Below, piece by piece: positions 7,152 to 15,081 of a stretch of 17,002 nucleotides of DNA. The notes under the pieces are model-generated. The model worked only from the letters and a program-made list of their open reading frames with translations, did not search any database and was not told the DNA's origin. Both the position numbers and the translations under genes were made by a program. Source of the DNA: Deltaproteobacteria bacterium (GTDB taxonomy: Bacteria > Desulfobacterota > Desulfobulbia > Desulfobulbales > SURF-16). Each line of letters begins with the position of its first letter. The stretch's first letter is position 1. The stretch spans positions 1-17,002 of the forward strand of contig JAOZSN010000056.1 of assembly GCA_029939635.1 (NCBI GenBank). Reading direction: 5' to 3'.

Positions 7152-8216
7152 ATGAAAAAACTTTTCCTCTTCCCCCTTCTTTGCCTTTTACTTGTACCAA
7201 TCACTTCCTTTGCCGGTGAAGCCATCCTAAGGGTGAGCTGTCAACGCCATGACAGAGGCACTAAGATTTATATCAATAACAACTTTAAGGGAGAATGTCC
7301 TGTGGACCTCTTTCTTCCTGCCGGAAAACAGCTGACCCTACGAGCCCACAAAATGCCGGATAAGGATCATGAACAGATCTTTAGCACTCAATTCACCCTT
7401 ATTGCTGATGTGGCAAAACGTATCGACGTCAGACTCTCTCAACCGCAATTAACTCCTACGGCCCAGAAAGCTCATGACCTGAAGGTAGCGCTACAGAAAG
7501 AGCAGGCAGCAAAAGAGGCGAGACAACGTGAAATGGCAGCGGCTCAGAAAGATCTCCTTGCTGCCCAGGGAGGAGATATCACGGCCATGGCTGTCATGGC
7601 CCAGCGCTATGAGACAGGTAAGGGGGTACAAAAAGATCCAGCCAAGGCGCGCAGTTGGCATACCAAGATCGACCAAATACATGCTGAAAAAGCAGCCAAC
7701 GCCGATCTAAAATCAGCCCAGGCCGGTGATACCAAGTCCATGCAATCCATGGTTAGACGTTATAAACATGGTGAAGGGGTGCAGAAAAATTCAGCCCAGG
7801 CAAAAGCTTGGCAACTAAAAATCAATGCGATAGAGGAAAAAATTAAACAAGATACTATTGCCAGAAATAAACGCCAGGATGCGGCCAGAAAAAGGGCACA
7901 ATTACAGACAGAGAAAGATGCTATTTCTTACAGGAAGAACCAGAAAGCTTTCGATGACTGGATTGGAAACAGAGGCGCAAGTGGGCCACTTGAGGCCCTT
8001 GCGACAGTTACTATTTCCCTACCCGCTATAGCTGGTGCATTGCTGATGGATACAGTTTCATCACCAACACGTGTTTCCGAGTCTATGAAGATATCCAAAA
8101 AACTCAACGCCCATGCCTCTGCCTGGGCCAAGCCAAACTCCATGATGGCCAAGGCCTATCGCCAGCAGCAAGCAAGCAGCACCGTAAATGAGACTCTTAT
8201 CCTTGCCTCACGATGA
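7152..8216 (+). CDS. Exported Sel1-repeat protein
   Basis: This is a 354-residue periplasmic or envelope protein of unknown role. Residues 1-21 are a clear signal peptide (two Lys, a Leu/Phe-rich core, cleavage after SFA). Residues 24-95 look like a PEGA-type surface beta-domain (TKIYINNNFKGECPVDLFL and a closing strand). A charged helix follows (105-135). Two Sel1-like repeats come next (about 136-172 and 187-222), each with the consensus (G)D-x-x-(A/S)M-x-x-(M)-x-(R)RY-x-x-G-x-GVQK(D/N). Such repeats bind partner proteins. Residues 225-260 are a second charged helix, and the region near 285-305 is hydrophobic and may be a membrane-associated segment. No strong ribosome binding site precedes the ATG. 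Its stop overlaps the next gene's start (ATGA), so coupling is likely. The names of the domains are inferred from motif reading. Confidence 0.7.
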   Translation: MKKLFLFPLLCLLLVPITSFAGEAILRVSCQRHDRGTKIYINNNFKGECPVDLFLPAGKQLTLRAHKMPDKDHEQIFSTQFTLIADVAKRIDVRLSQPQLTPTAQKAHDLKVALQKEQAAKEARQREMAAAQKDLLAAQGGDITAMAVMAQRYETGKGVQKDPAKARSWHTKIDQIHAEKAANADLKSAQAGDTKSMQSMVRRYKHGEGVQKNSAQAKAWQLKINAIEEKIKQDTIARNKRQDAARKRAQLQTEKDAISYRKNQKAFDDWIGNRGASGPLEALATVTISLPAIAGALLMDTVSSPTRVSESMKISKKLNAHASAWAKPNSMMAKAYRQQQASSTVNETLILASR

Positions 8217-9895
8217 AATTTCTTGTTCAGAGCATAGCCATCCTGTTACTGGCTGGTTGTGCTCTGACAACACCACCAGCCAGCAAGACACCTGCTCCTC
8301 TCTCACGCCAGAACTGGCAGGTCTTGCAGCCATACCTTAAAAAAGCTCCTGAAGTCATACAGAAAGCCATTCATACTGCGGCCTTGGCACGTCTTGAGTC
8401 AGAGGGCAGCACATCAACAACCAGCATGACTGCGGCAGATACATTCTTTGATCTGCTTAGCCACAGTGAGCAGCCTCTACTCCATGCTGATGATAAATTT
8501 ACCCATTTTAAACAGATGGTTCTTGGCAGCCAATCGGCACCAGCAAGCCCCTATGCCCAGGCCTTAACCGACCTTATCTTCCAACCAGACTTCAACTGTC
8601 GGCAGCCCCTTTATTTTAAATACTTCCAGCACCGTTACCAGACAAACACTTCTCCCTGCGCCACACCAGTCCCTTTTTTACTCCTTAACCGCCATGAGGG
8701 AACAAAAGCCATCTGGCTTCCCCCCCAACGTGTCAGTTCTATCCACCTGGTCTTTGCTGGACAGGGCCCCAATATGGCCTCCCGTTTTGGCCACGTTGCC
8801 CTGCGCCTGGTGGTCTGCCCAGAGGGAAAATCCTCTAAAGAGGCCTGTGACAGCAATCTCTTTGAACATATTATTCTGGGCTTTGCCGCCCACATCGATG
8901 AATTTGAGCTCAATACCTTTAAGGCCTTGAGCGGCGACTATAAGGCCTACCTCTTTGCTACCCCTTTCATGGACGCCTATCGCAACTACGCCATTAGTGA
9001 GTTTCGCGAGATCACATCCATCCCTCTGGCCTTGAATGATAGCCAACGGCAGCTTCTGGTGCGCCAACTCAGTGAAATTCACTGGCGTTATAGTGGGGAT
9101 TACAACTTTTTCACCCGTAACTGTTCCACTCTACTACAGCAGGCCTTACGCACCCTGATCCCCCAATTCGGCCAGCACCCTGGACTTGCCGACGATTATA
9201 TGCGGCCAGATTATTTTTTTGCGGCCATACAAAAAACCTCCATGGTTGACGGAGACAAACTGACCTCTTTAGAACAGGCAGAGCAACAAGGTTTTTTCTT
9301 CTCCAGCACCAAGCCCTTTTATGATCAAGCCTTGCAGGTGGTTATGGCAGCCATGGGAAGCCCTTCATTCTCCGATATTGACAGTTACCTGCACCGCTTA
9401 CCCTCCCAGCGCCTGAACGAAATATTCATGGACCAGGGATATGTAGAGCTTCTCTCTTCCGATCCCTACCACCTGGAGGCCCAACTCCTTCTAGAAGAGC
9501 TGGCTCTGGTACGCAGTGAACGTCTCCTCATGGCTAAAGGCAGCCTCTATTTTCAATCCCTTGATATCAACGCTGAGTTTGACCAACAACAGAGCACGTT
9601 AGATAATAAGCAATGGCGTCTCTTTACAGATTGCTTCTTGCGCCCAATCCAACAAATATCGCAACCCATTCCACGTCTCCAAGCCATCCCTCAACAGTCA
9701 GATGCCCTGCCAACTATGCCACTTAACCGTGATTGTCATACCACTGCCAGCAGAGAGCAACTTTCTGACATACTTGATATTATCAACACCAAGGAACAAG
9801 AACAATGGCAACAGGTTCTTGCTGCGGCCCATATCCTTGATGAAACTACCCAAAATATTCTCATCCTAACGGAACTCACCAATGAATCCCATTAA
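8213..9895 (+). CDS. DUF4105-domain lipoprotein
   Basis: This is a 560-residue lipoprotein. Residues 1-16 are a type II signal with lipobox LAGC (Cys16); the following ALTT has no Asp at +2, so outer-membrane sorting is expected. The middle matches DUF4105 (also called the Lnb N-terminal periplasmic domain, a papain-like fold): GPNMASRFGHVALRL (185-199) with His194, and YNFFTRNCSTLLQQ (297-310) with Cys304. These are probably the paired Cys and His of this family. The roughly 190 C-terminal residues are helical and unassigned. DUF4105 proteins are thought to be periplasmic peptidase-like or transglutaminase-like enzymes; no substrate is known. It overlaps the upstream gene by 4 nt and the downstream coiled-coil gene by 14 nt. 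Those neighbours could be its substrates or partners. Confidence 0.78.
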   Translation: MKFLVQSIAILLLAGCALTTPPASKTPAPLSRQNWQVLQPYLKKAPEVIQKAIHTAALARLESEGSTSTTSMTAADTFFDLLSHSEQPLLHADDKFTHFKQMVLGSQSAPASPYAQALTDLIFQPDFNCRQPLYFKYFQHRYQTNTSPCATPVPFLLLNRHEGTKAIWLPPQRVSSIHLVFAGQGPNMASRFGHVALRLVVCPEGKSSKEACDSNLFEHIILGFAAHIDEFELNTFKALSGDYKAYLFATPFMDAYRNYAISEFREITSIPLALNDSQRQLLVRQLSEIHWRYSGDYNFFTRNCSTLLQQALRTLIPQFGQHPGLADDYMRPDYFFAAIQKTSMVDGDKLTSLEQAEQQGFFFSSTKPFYDQALQVVMAAMGSPSFSDIDSYLHRLPSQRLNEIFMDQGYVELLSSDPYHLEAQLLLEELALVRSERLLMAKGSLYFQSLDINAEFDQQQSTLDNKQWRLFTDCFLRPIQQISQPIPRLQAIPQQSDALPTMPLNRDCHTTASREQLSDILDIINTKEQEQWQQVLAAAHILDETTQNILILTELTNESH

Positions 9896-11048
9896 ATCTG
9901 CGCCAAGCACAGCTCTTAGCACCAACAAAACCATGCCACGCAAACAACTCTTCACAATACCTCTCTATCTTTTTCTGATTGTTTTTTTATCTTTCAATAC
10001 GGTTCATGCTGAGGTCGACCAAAGCAAACGCATGAAAATGCTCAAGATGATTGCCCAACTTGACCAGCTTGACAAAATAGACTTTGATCAAGCTATAGAT
10101 CAAGCCAACAGCTGCATCATTAACCGTAATTTCCCATGTGCCCGAGACCAGTTGGACAATGCGGCAACATACGCCCATGGCGATGATGACCACCAGCTTA
10201 TGCAGAGCACGGAACAGGGGCTTACTGCTGAGATCTATCTGGTCCGCCTTGAGCAGGAGGAAGAGAAACGCTACCAGGAACAGTTGAGGCGGTGGGCAGC
10301 AGAGGAAAGAAGGTTACAAGAGGAAGAAAGAAGGCTGGCTGAAGAAGCTGAGGAAGAGGCCGAAGCCGAAGCTGAAGCTGAAGAGTACGAGAGAGAACAA
10401 CGTGAGTATGCCCGCCAGCAGAGATGGGAAGATGATAATAGTGGGCCATCAACGCATGAATCAATCATGACGAGTCTTCAGGGAATGTCTAATGAAATCA
10501 GAGAATTAAATGCTCAACTGGACAGAGACACCAATGCTGCTATCCGCCAAACCAACGCCTTTGCTGCTGAAAACAGGCGCCGAAAAGAGGCTACAGCCCG
10601 TCAACAACGCATGGCAGAACAACAAGAGGCACGGGAACAACGAAACTATGAGCGCAAACAACGCCAGCGTGAAAGGGAACAGCTCGCCAAACAACGGAAA
10701 AGAGAACAACAACGACTGACAGAACAGCGCAAAAGAGAAAGAGAACGTCTGGCAGAACAACGGAGAGAGAATCGCCGCCACCAACACCAGGCAGCTACAA
10801 GCAGCAGTGCCCGCAGCGAAAAGAAATCAGACAGCAGATACGGCACATGTTTTAATTACTGCAAAGACCAGCAAGGAAAGCATTGGGAGAAAGACACGCC
10901 TGCTGGGGCCTGTGAAAAGGGGTGCAGTTTCAGGCATTGGCAAGCTAACGATGAAAGCACAAACCATGAAAGGGCGAAACAGCAATGCAGTGATAAGTAT
11001 GGTGGTGATTTATATAGATGGTGCATAAATGGCGTAAGTCATTACTAA
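9882..11048 (+). CDS. Exported coiled-coil protein with six-Cys C-terminal domain
   Basis: I do not recognise this 388-residue protein. An N-terminal export signal is visible: a hydrophobic core at about residues 24-38 and a cleavage site after VHA (43). The start at 9882 keeps a 17-residue polar lead-in; Met18 (9933) would give a more typical signal peptide, but neither has a good ribosome binding site. Residues 44-115 are helical with a Cys78/Cys86 pair. Residues about 124-182 and 230-300 are strongly charged coiled coil. The first is Glu-rich, with an EAEAEAE run at 159-167; the second is Arg/Gln-rich. The last 65 residues form a compact domain with Cys323, 327, 344, 348, 369 and 381 (CxxxC, CxxxC, C, C), probably disulfide-bonded outside the cytoplasm. 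It overlaps the DUF4105 gene by 14 nt and ends the operon. It could span the periplasm. Confidence 0.72.
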   Translation: MNPIKSAPSTALSTNKTMPRKQLFTIPLYLFLIVFLSFNTVHAEVDQSKRMKMLKMIAQLDQLDKIDFDQAIDQANSCIINRNFPCARDQLDNAATYAHGDDDHQLMQSTEQGLTAEIYLVRLEQEEEKRYQEQLRRWAAEERRLQEEERRLAEEAEEEAEAEAEAEEYEREQREYARQQRWEDDNSGPSTHESIMTSLQGMSNEIRELNAQLDRDTNAAIRQTNAFAAENRRRKEATARQQRMAEQQEAREQRNYERKQRQREREQLAKQRKREQQRLTEQRKRERERLAEQRRENRRHQHQAATSSSARSEKKSDSRYGTCFNYCKDQQGKHWEKDTPAGACEKGCSFRHWQANDESTNHERAKQQCSDKYGGDLYRWCINGVSHY

Positions 11049-11064
11049 CGTACCGCCCGACAAT

Positions 11065-11096
11065 GCTGCAACAGGAAGCTATCTTCTTGTTGCAGC
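11065..11096 (+). terminator. Hairpin after the envelope operon, possible terminator
   Basis: A 14-bp stem with one G.U pair (11065-11078 with 11083-11096) and a 4-nt loop starts 17 nt past the stop. There is no T-run after it, so it is a weak intrinsic terminator at best, or an RNA-stabilising hairpin. It overlaps the -35 region of the candidate hisB promoter. Confidence 0.45.
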
Positions 11097-11119
11097 TAAG
11101 CCCCATTTATTGGTATAGA
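11090..11119 (+). promoter_or_regulatory. Candidate promoter for the hisB operon
   Basis: TTGCAG (11090-11095) and TATAGA (11114-11119) lie 18 nt apart, about 47 nt before the hisB ATG. The match is moderate only. The -35 sits inside the hairpin arm at 11083-11096. Confidence 0.4.
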
Positions 11120-11165
11120 ATAGTAATATCTGTTCCCTGTTCCCCTTTTACATTATGGAGTTCCC

Positions 11166-11759
11166 ATGAGTAGTACCAGAACCGCCACTATCACCAGAGA
11201 AACAAAAGAGACACAAATCCAGCTTGACCTTGCCATTGATGGTACGGGTTCAGCAACCATCAGCAGCGGCGTGCCATTTTTAGACCATATGCTTACCCTG
11301 TTTTCAGTCCATGGTTTTTTTGATCTCACCCTGCAGGCCACCGGTGATATTGATATTGATGACCATCACACAGTGGAGGACATTGGCATCTGTCTGGGTA
11401 ATGCCTTTAAAGACGCCCTTAATGGTTTTAAGGGTATCAGCCGCTATGGCCACTTTGCTCTCCCCATGGATGAGACCCTGGCCAGGGTAACGGTGGATTT
11501 TTCCAACCGCCCTTTCCTCCATTATGATGTGGTCACGCTGGATGCCAAGACAGGTACATTTGACACCACCCTGGCCGAAGAGTTCCTACGCGCCTTTGCC
11601 TTTAATGGTAGTATGACCTTGCATGTGGAGGTGACCTACGGCCAGAACACCCATCATATCCTCGAAGCCATCTTCAAGGCCCTGGGGCGCACCCTGGATC
11701 AGGCCACCAGCCTGGATCCTCGCGTCAGCACAACATTATCATCTAAAGGGGTCCTCTAA
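11166..11759 (+). CDS. hisB: Imidazoleglycerol-phosphate dehydratase
   Basis: HisB removes water from imidazole-glycerol phosphate to give imidazole-acetol phosphate in histidine synthesis. At 197 residues it is the single-function form, without the histidinol-phosphatase domain of enteric bacteria. The two Mn-binding motifs are present: FLDHML (His41), DDHHTVEDIGICLG (His67/68, Glu71, Asp72), and the repeated counterpart NTHHILEAIFKALG (His163/164, Glu167). The C-terminus has the typical DPRVSTTLSSKGVL ending. GGAG is spaced 6 nt before the ATG. It starts a four-gene set with a lipoprotein, a TtcA-like protein and a DUF89 protein; no other his gene is in view. Confidence 0.97.
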   Translation: MSSTRTATITRETKETQIQLDLAIDGTGSATISSGVPFLDHMLTLFSVHGFFDLTLQATGDIDIDDHHTVEDIGICLGNAFKDALNGFKGISRYGHFALPMDETLARVTVDFSNRPFLHYDVVTLDAKTGTFDTTLAEEFLRAFAFNGSMTLHVEVTYGQNTHHILEAIFKALGRTLDQATSLDPRVSTTLSSKGVL

Positions 11760-11761
11760 CC

Positions 11762-12418
11762 ATGTACTGTCGATTTTTCGTCTTATTCCTTGCAGCTCTG
11801 GCCTTGGCTGGCTGTTCAACACCGAGCAGTCAAAGCCAATATCCCATGTGTACCACTATCACCCCAGGCAAGGAAGGTGGCAAGGGTGAACTGGTGCTGC
11901 AGAGGATCATTGTCATCCCGACCTCGTATGACATCCTGGCTCAAAAAGTTGATTCGCCTAAGGCCAGAGACTTGGCTGAAGGGAGCATGGTGCTCACCCG
12001 CATTATGAGTGAATACCTCTCCTGCCGCGATAATGTCATTGTCCTCTCCGAGTTGCAGGAAGAATCCTATGCCGGTGCCTTCATGGGCAATGACTTTGAA
12101 CGGGCCAGATATATCGGCATGCAGGCCGATGGTGATGCCGTACTCATCACCAACCTACTGACCTACCGTAAGCTACAGGGCAATGAGTATGGGGCCAAAG
12201 AACCTGCCTCAATCTCCTTTGAATACCAACTCATCCATCTCAAATCCGGAACCATGCTCTGCAAAGGTGCGTATAAAGATACCCAAAAACCTCTGTTAGC
12301 TGATATCTTTTCCCTGTCCAAGGCCAGCAAGCGTGGATTCAAATTTGTCACTGCTACCACCCTGCTCAAAGAAGGGCTCAATGAAAAGTTTGCCACATGC
12401 ACTCACCTAGCCCGCTAA
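11762..12418 (+). CDS. Putative outer-membrane lipoprotein, CsgG/LpoB-like
   Basis: This is a 218-residue lipoprotein. Residues 1-18 are a type II signal peptide with lipobox LAGC (Cys18) followed by Ser, which fits outer-membrane sorting. The mature part has the layout of the CsgG/LpoB/GNA1162-like fold: an early strand (IIVIPTSYD), then a helix and DNVIVLSEL. This is followed by ADGDAVLITNLLTYRKLQGNEYGA and PASISFEYQLIHLKSGTMLCKGAYKDTQKPL. The end TLLKEGLNEKF is helical. Similar lipoproteins with a 'SVAFDLHL...LW.G.FDETQ' block are widespread in deltaproteobacteria, but I cannot assign a function. It starts 2 nt after hisB and is 15 nt before the TtcA-like gene, so it is co-transcribed with unrelated enzymes. 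Confidence 0.75.
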   Translation: MYCRFFVLFLAALALAGCSTPSSQSQYPMCTTITPGKEGGKGELVLQRIIVIPTSYDILAQKVDSPKARDLAEGSMVLTRIMSEYLSCRDNVIVLSELQEESYAGAFMGNDFERARYIGMQADGDAVLITNLLTYRKLQGNEYGAKEPASISFEYQLIHLKSGTMLCKGAYKDTQKPLLADIFSLSKASKRGFKFVTATTLLKEGLNEKFATCTHLAR

Positions 12419-12433
12419 AGCTCTCCTTCACCA

Positions 12434-13171
12434 ATGAAGGTTGCCATCCCTAAAGCCATCAACAAACGTATTGGCCAGGCCCTGCATGATTACCAGATGC
12501 TTGCTGATGGTGATCATGTGTTGCTGGCCGTATCCGGTGGTGTAGATAGCCTGGTTCTTTGCCATATCCTCAAACTCTGGCAACAGAAGGCTCCCATCTC
12601 CTACACCCTCACTGCTGTTCATCTTGATATGGGTTTTGCTGCTGGCCAAGATGGATTAGTGGCCAACCAGTTGGACAATACCAACCTTGACTATCAGATC
12701 ATTACCACCACCCTTGACCCAGAGGCACTGGCCTTAAGTGAGGGCAAGGATGTCTGTTTCCACTGTGCCCGTAATCGCCGCAGTCACCTCTTTGAACTGG
12801 CGCGCAGCCTCGGGTGCAACAAACTAGCCTTGGGGCACCATAAGGAGGATATTATTGAGACGTTTTTCATTAATATCTTCTATGGCGGCAATATCTCCAC
12901 CATGTTGCCCAAGCAAAGCTTGTTTAACGGTGATCTGCACATCATCCGCCCATTGAGCTATCTGCGCAAAAATGAGGTTCACACCCTGGCCGAACAATTT
13001 GGTATAGAGCCAGTGGCCAACCCCTGCCCCCAATCAGACTCATCAAAAAGAGTGGTCATCCGCCAAAAATTGGCCGCACTTTATAAAGAAGAGCCAGATA
13101 TCCAAAATACCATTTTTGCCAGCCTGGCTAATGTAAAGACCGAGTATCTGCCCAAGATAACGAGAAATTAA
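12434..13171 (+). CDS. TtcA-family tRNA 2-thiocytidine-type PP-loop protein
   Basis: TtcA-type enzymes activate a tRNA base with ATP and add sulfur using a [4Fe-4S] cluster held by three cysteines. Seen here are the PP-loop SGGVDS (residues 34-39), the AVHLDMGF strand (61-68), the CxxC pair Cys108/Cys111 in CFHCARNRR, GHHKEDIIETFF (134-145) and the third Cys198 in VANPCPQSD. Together they match the TtcA/Ncs6 superfamily. The 245 residues are shorter than E. coli TtcA (about 310), as in many smaller homologues of anaerobes, so the tRNA position (C32 or another) and even the substrate are uncertain. It lies 15 nt after the lipoprotein and 4 nt before the DUF89 gene. The name TtcA is a family call, not a proven one. 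Confidence 0.82.
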   Translation: MKVAIPKAINKRIGQALHDYQMLADGDHVLLAVSGGVDSLVLCHILKLWQQKAPISYTLTAVHLDMGFAAGQDGLVANQLDNTNLDYQIITTTLDPEALALSEGKDVCFHCARNRRSHLFELARSLGCNKLALGHHKEDIIETFFINIFYGGNISTMLPKQSLFNGDLHIIRPLSYLRKNEVHTLAEQFGIEPVANPCPQSDSSKRVVIRQKLAALYKEEPDIQNTIFASLANVKTEYLPKITRN

Positions 13172-13175
13172 AGCT

Positions 13176-14048
13176 ATGAAATCAGCCCTGGAATGCATAC
13201 CCTGCCTGCTCAAACAAACCCTGTACACTGCCCGTCTTTCCACAAACGATGCTGCCTGCCAGGCTAAAATAATGCGCCAGGTGGCCACACTGTTGGGGAA
13301 TATTGATCTGCAACAGACACCACCAGAAAATTCCATGCCCATCTACCAGACCATTAGCCGTCTTAGTGGCTGTACCGATCCCTTTGCTGATTTAAAAAAG
13401 GAGAGTAATCATTTTGCCACTGCGGTGAGCAAAGAGAGCCGCAAGATCATCACCAAGGCAGAGGACCCACTCTTTGCAGCCCTGCTCTTTTCCATTGCCG
13501 GTAATATCATTGACTATGGCTCCCAACAAGATTTTGACGCAAAGGCAGCCTTGGAGAACTGCCTGCACAAACCCCTTATCCTCAACGACTATGAGGATCT
13601 AGTTGAACAATTTCAGAACAGCAAAAAAATTCTCTACCTGGCAGATAATGCCGGTGAGATTGTCTTTGATAAACTGGTTATTGAGACCATGCTGACCATG
13701 GCACCCGACAAAGAGATAGTTGTGGCAGTTAAGGATGGCCCTATTATTAATGATGCCCTTATGGCTGATGCCAAAGACATTGGCCTCACAGAGATATGCC
13801 CGGTCATAAGCAATGGCGTCTGTTGCCCAGGCACACCATTGCCGCACTGTAGCGAGCAGTTCCAACAGGCATTCAACCAGGCTGATCTCATCATCAGTAA
13901 GGGCCAGGGCAACTTCGAGACCCTGTCCTTGGTGGACGGCCCCATCTTCTTTCTCCTCACCATAAAATGCGCCATTATTGACCGCCACATTACGGATCTC
14001 ACCGGCAGGGAGGTGGCCTTAGGTGACATGGTGCTTTTCCAGCGTTAA
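13176..14048 (+). CDS. DUF89/ARMT1-type damage-control phosphatase-like protein
   Basis: This is a 290-residue protein of the DUF89 family with the N-terminal CIPC (Cys7, Cys10) typical of the archaeal and bacterial subgroup. Members are metal-dependent phosphatases that clear damaged phospho-metabolites, or related enzymes. The metal-site signature LADNAGEIVFDK (155-166), with Asp157 and Asn158, is present, as are KDGPIINDALM (187-197) and SKGQGNFETL (241-250). The protein is otherwise the usual length. It starts 4 nt after the TtcA-like gene, so the pair is probably co-translated. Its last 4 nt overlap the end of the oppositely oriented gluQ-type gene. The physiological substrate is unknown. 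Confidence 0.85.
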   Translation: MKSALECIPCLLKQTLYTARLSTNDAACQAKIMRQVATLLGNIDLQQTPPENSMPIYQTISRLSGCTDPFADLKKESNHFATAVSKESRKIITKAEDPLFAALLFSIAGNIIDYGSQQDFDAKAALENCLHKPLILNDYEDLVEQFQNSKKILYLADNAGEIVFDKLVIETMLTMAPDKEIVVAVKDGPIINDALMADAKDIGLTEICPVISNGVCCPGTPLPHCSEQFQQAFNQADLIISKGQGNFETLSLVDGPIFFLLTIKCAIIDRHITDLTGREVALGDMVLFQR

Positions 14049-14902
14049 AGAGAAATATCCAACAGGAGCAGATCTTGCAAAGATCGGATGCCTTGAGGAT
14101 CATGGCCAAGATGGGATGCTGTGGCCTGATAGAAATGGAGGGGAAGGACTCCTTGCTGACGCATGGCCTGCAAGGACAGAACCTTATCAGATTTTGACAA
14201 CTTCATCCCTTGGGGACAGGTGAGCAGCTCATGGTGATGAAAGGTTATTTGAGCAAAACTTTCCTGCTGCAGGAGCTGGGCCAAGAAGAGTTGGGCAGCA
14301 CTGGAGATAAGAAGATCAGCACCACGGACAATAAGGGTCGTTTTATCAGCCAGGTCATCGGCCAAACTGGCCAGCTGATAGGAGGGGGAATCATCACGGC
14401 ACCAGAGGACAAAATCGCCCATATGCTCAGCCAAAGCTATGTCCTGATCGGCCACCGCAACCTGGGTATTCTCTGGCACCACGAGGCGATGGGCACCTTC
14501 AGACGTGATTACATTTTTATGCCGACAGAGGCCGGGATAGATACCATTTGCCACCTGGGCACGAATCTGTTTACGGGAACAATCGCATAGATAGCTATGA
14601 CCAGCCTCTTCCAGAGCATCAAGAAAAGCCCGATAGTCCCCAAAACGTAAACGCTGGGAAAAAAGCCGACCAAACTCATCTGGCCCCTGCGGCCCCTCAT
14701 CCCAATCCAGTCCCAACCAATCAAGCTGACGAAAGATATCCTCAATATACTCAAGCCGACAACGCCCAGCATCAGCATCATCAATACGTAACTTCAACAC
14801 CCCCCCAGCCTGACGCACCACCACCCAGGTAATGATAAAGTTTACGGCATTACCGATATGAAGATAGCCACTGGGAGTAGGAGCGAGACGAGAACGAAGC
14901 AT
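14045..14902 (-). CDS. gluQ: Glutamyl-Q tRNA(Asp) synthetase-like protein
   Basis: GluQ-RS is a shortened glutamyl-tRNA synthetase that glutamylates queuosine in tRNA(Asp). With the start at 14902 it has 285 residues and only the catalytic domain, as expected for GluQ (about 300), without an anticodon-binding domain. Seen are LAPTPSGYLHIGNA (HIGH-type motif) and LDWLGLDWDEGP. The zinc set Cys106, Cys108, Tyr122 and Cys126 (YLCDC and YPGLC) is present, as is KLSKS in place of KMSKS. The frame is open to 14965, but that part holds a repeat (see 14913-14937) and is not family-like. Neither start has a Shine-Dalgarno site. It overlaps the DUF89 gene end by 4 nt and lies downstream of hemB across a long palindrome. 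A GltX-derived paralogue with another role is possible. Confidence 0.85.
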   Translation of the reverse strand: MLRSRLAPTPSGYLHIGNAVNFIITWVVVRQAGGVLKLRIDDADAGRCRLEYIEDIFRQLDWLGLDWDEGPQGPDEFGRLFSQRLRFGDYRAFLDALEEAGHSYLCDCSRKQIRAQVANGIYPGLCRHKNVITSEGAHRLVVPENTQVAVADQDIALAEHMGDFVLWCRDDSPSYQLASLADDLADKTTLIVRGADLLISSAAQLFLAQLLQQESFAQITFHHHELLTCPQGMKLSKSDKVLSLQAMRQQGVLPLHFYQATASHLGHDPQGIRSLQDLLLLDISL

Positions 14903-14912
14903 GAAAAAACAG

Positions 14913-14937
14913 GGGGTCAGGGAAAAGGGGTCAGGGA
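14913..14937. repeat. Tandem direct repeat of an 11-nt GGGGTCAGGGA unit
   Basis: GGGGTCAGGGA occurs at 14913-14923 and again at 14927-14937, separated by AAA. It lies just 5' of the chosen gluQ start and looks like a remnant of a dispersed extragenic repeat; this is an impression I cannot check. Confidence 0.6.
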
Positions 14938-14969
14938 CTAGAAAAAAACAATAAAGAGTACCCATCGAG

Positions 14970-15081
14970 GTAAAAATTCAGCCGTGCCTTAGATTTGTTC
15001 GTGTGGGACGCCGAAGCATAGATAGTAACGCTATGCGAGGCGGCCCACACGGACAAAGATGAGGTGCGGATGGACTTTTAC
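14970..15081. repeat. 112-nt imperfect palindrome between hemB and gluQ
   Basis: The arms 14970-15021 and 15031-15081 match each other in inverted orientation at about 39 of 52 positions around a 9-nt loop. The ends are GTAAAA and TTTTAC. A perfect core of seven pairs (GTGTGGG with CCCACAC) lies next to GC-rich and CTATGC stems, and several mismatches are G.U in RNA. The right end includes the hemB stop codon. It could be a MITE- or REP-like mobile palindrome or a structured RNA. No T-run follows, so it is a poor intrinsic terminator. Confidence 0.82.

Noticed and set aside
8635..9082. Minus-strand frames of 92 and 134 codons
   Set aside because: They are antisense to the DUF4105 domain with its recognisable His and Cys motifs and have no supporting start signal.
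10310..10400. Repetitive GAAGAGGC/GAAGCTGAAGC DNA
   Set aside because: It simply encodes the Glu/Ala-rich coiled coil; period and codons fit a protein repeat, not a CRISPR or tandem DNA element.
14210..14590. Plus-strand frame of 126 codons
   Set aside because: It is antisense to the well-supported gluQ-type gene, and the motifs belong to the minus strand.
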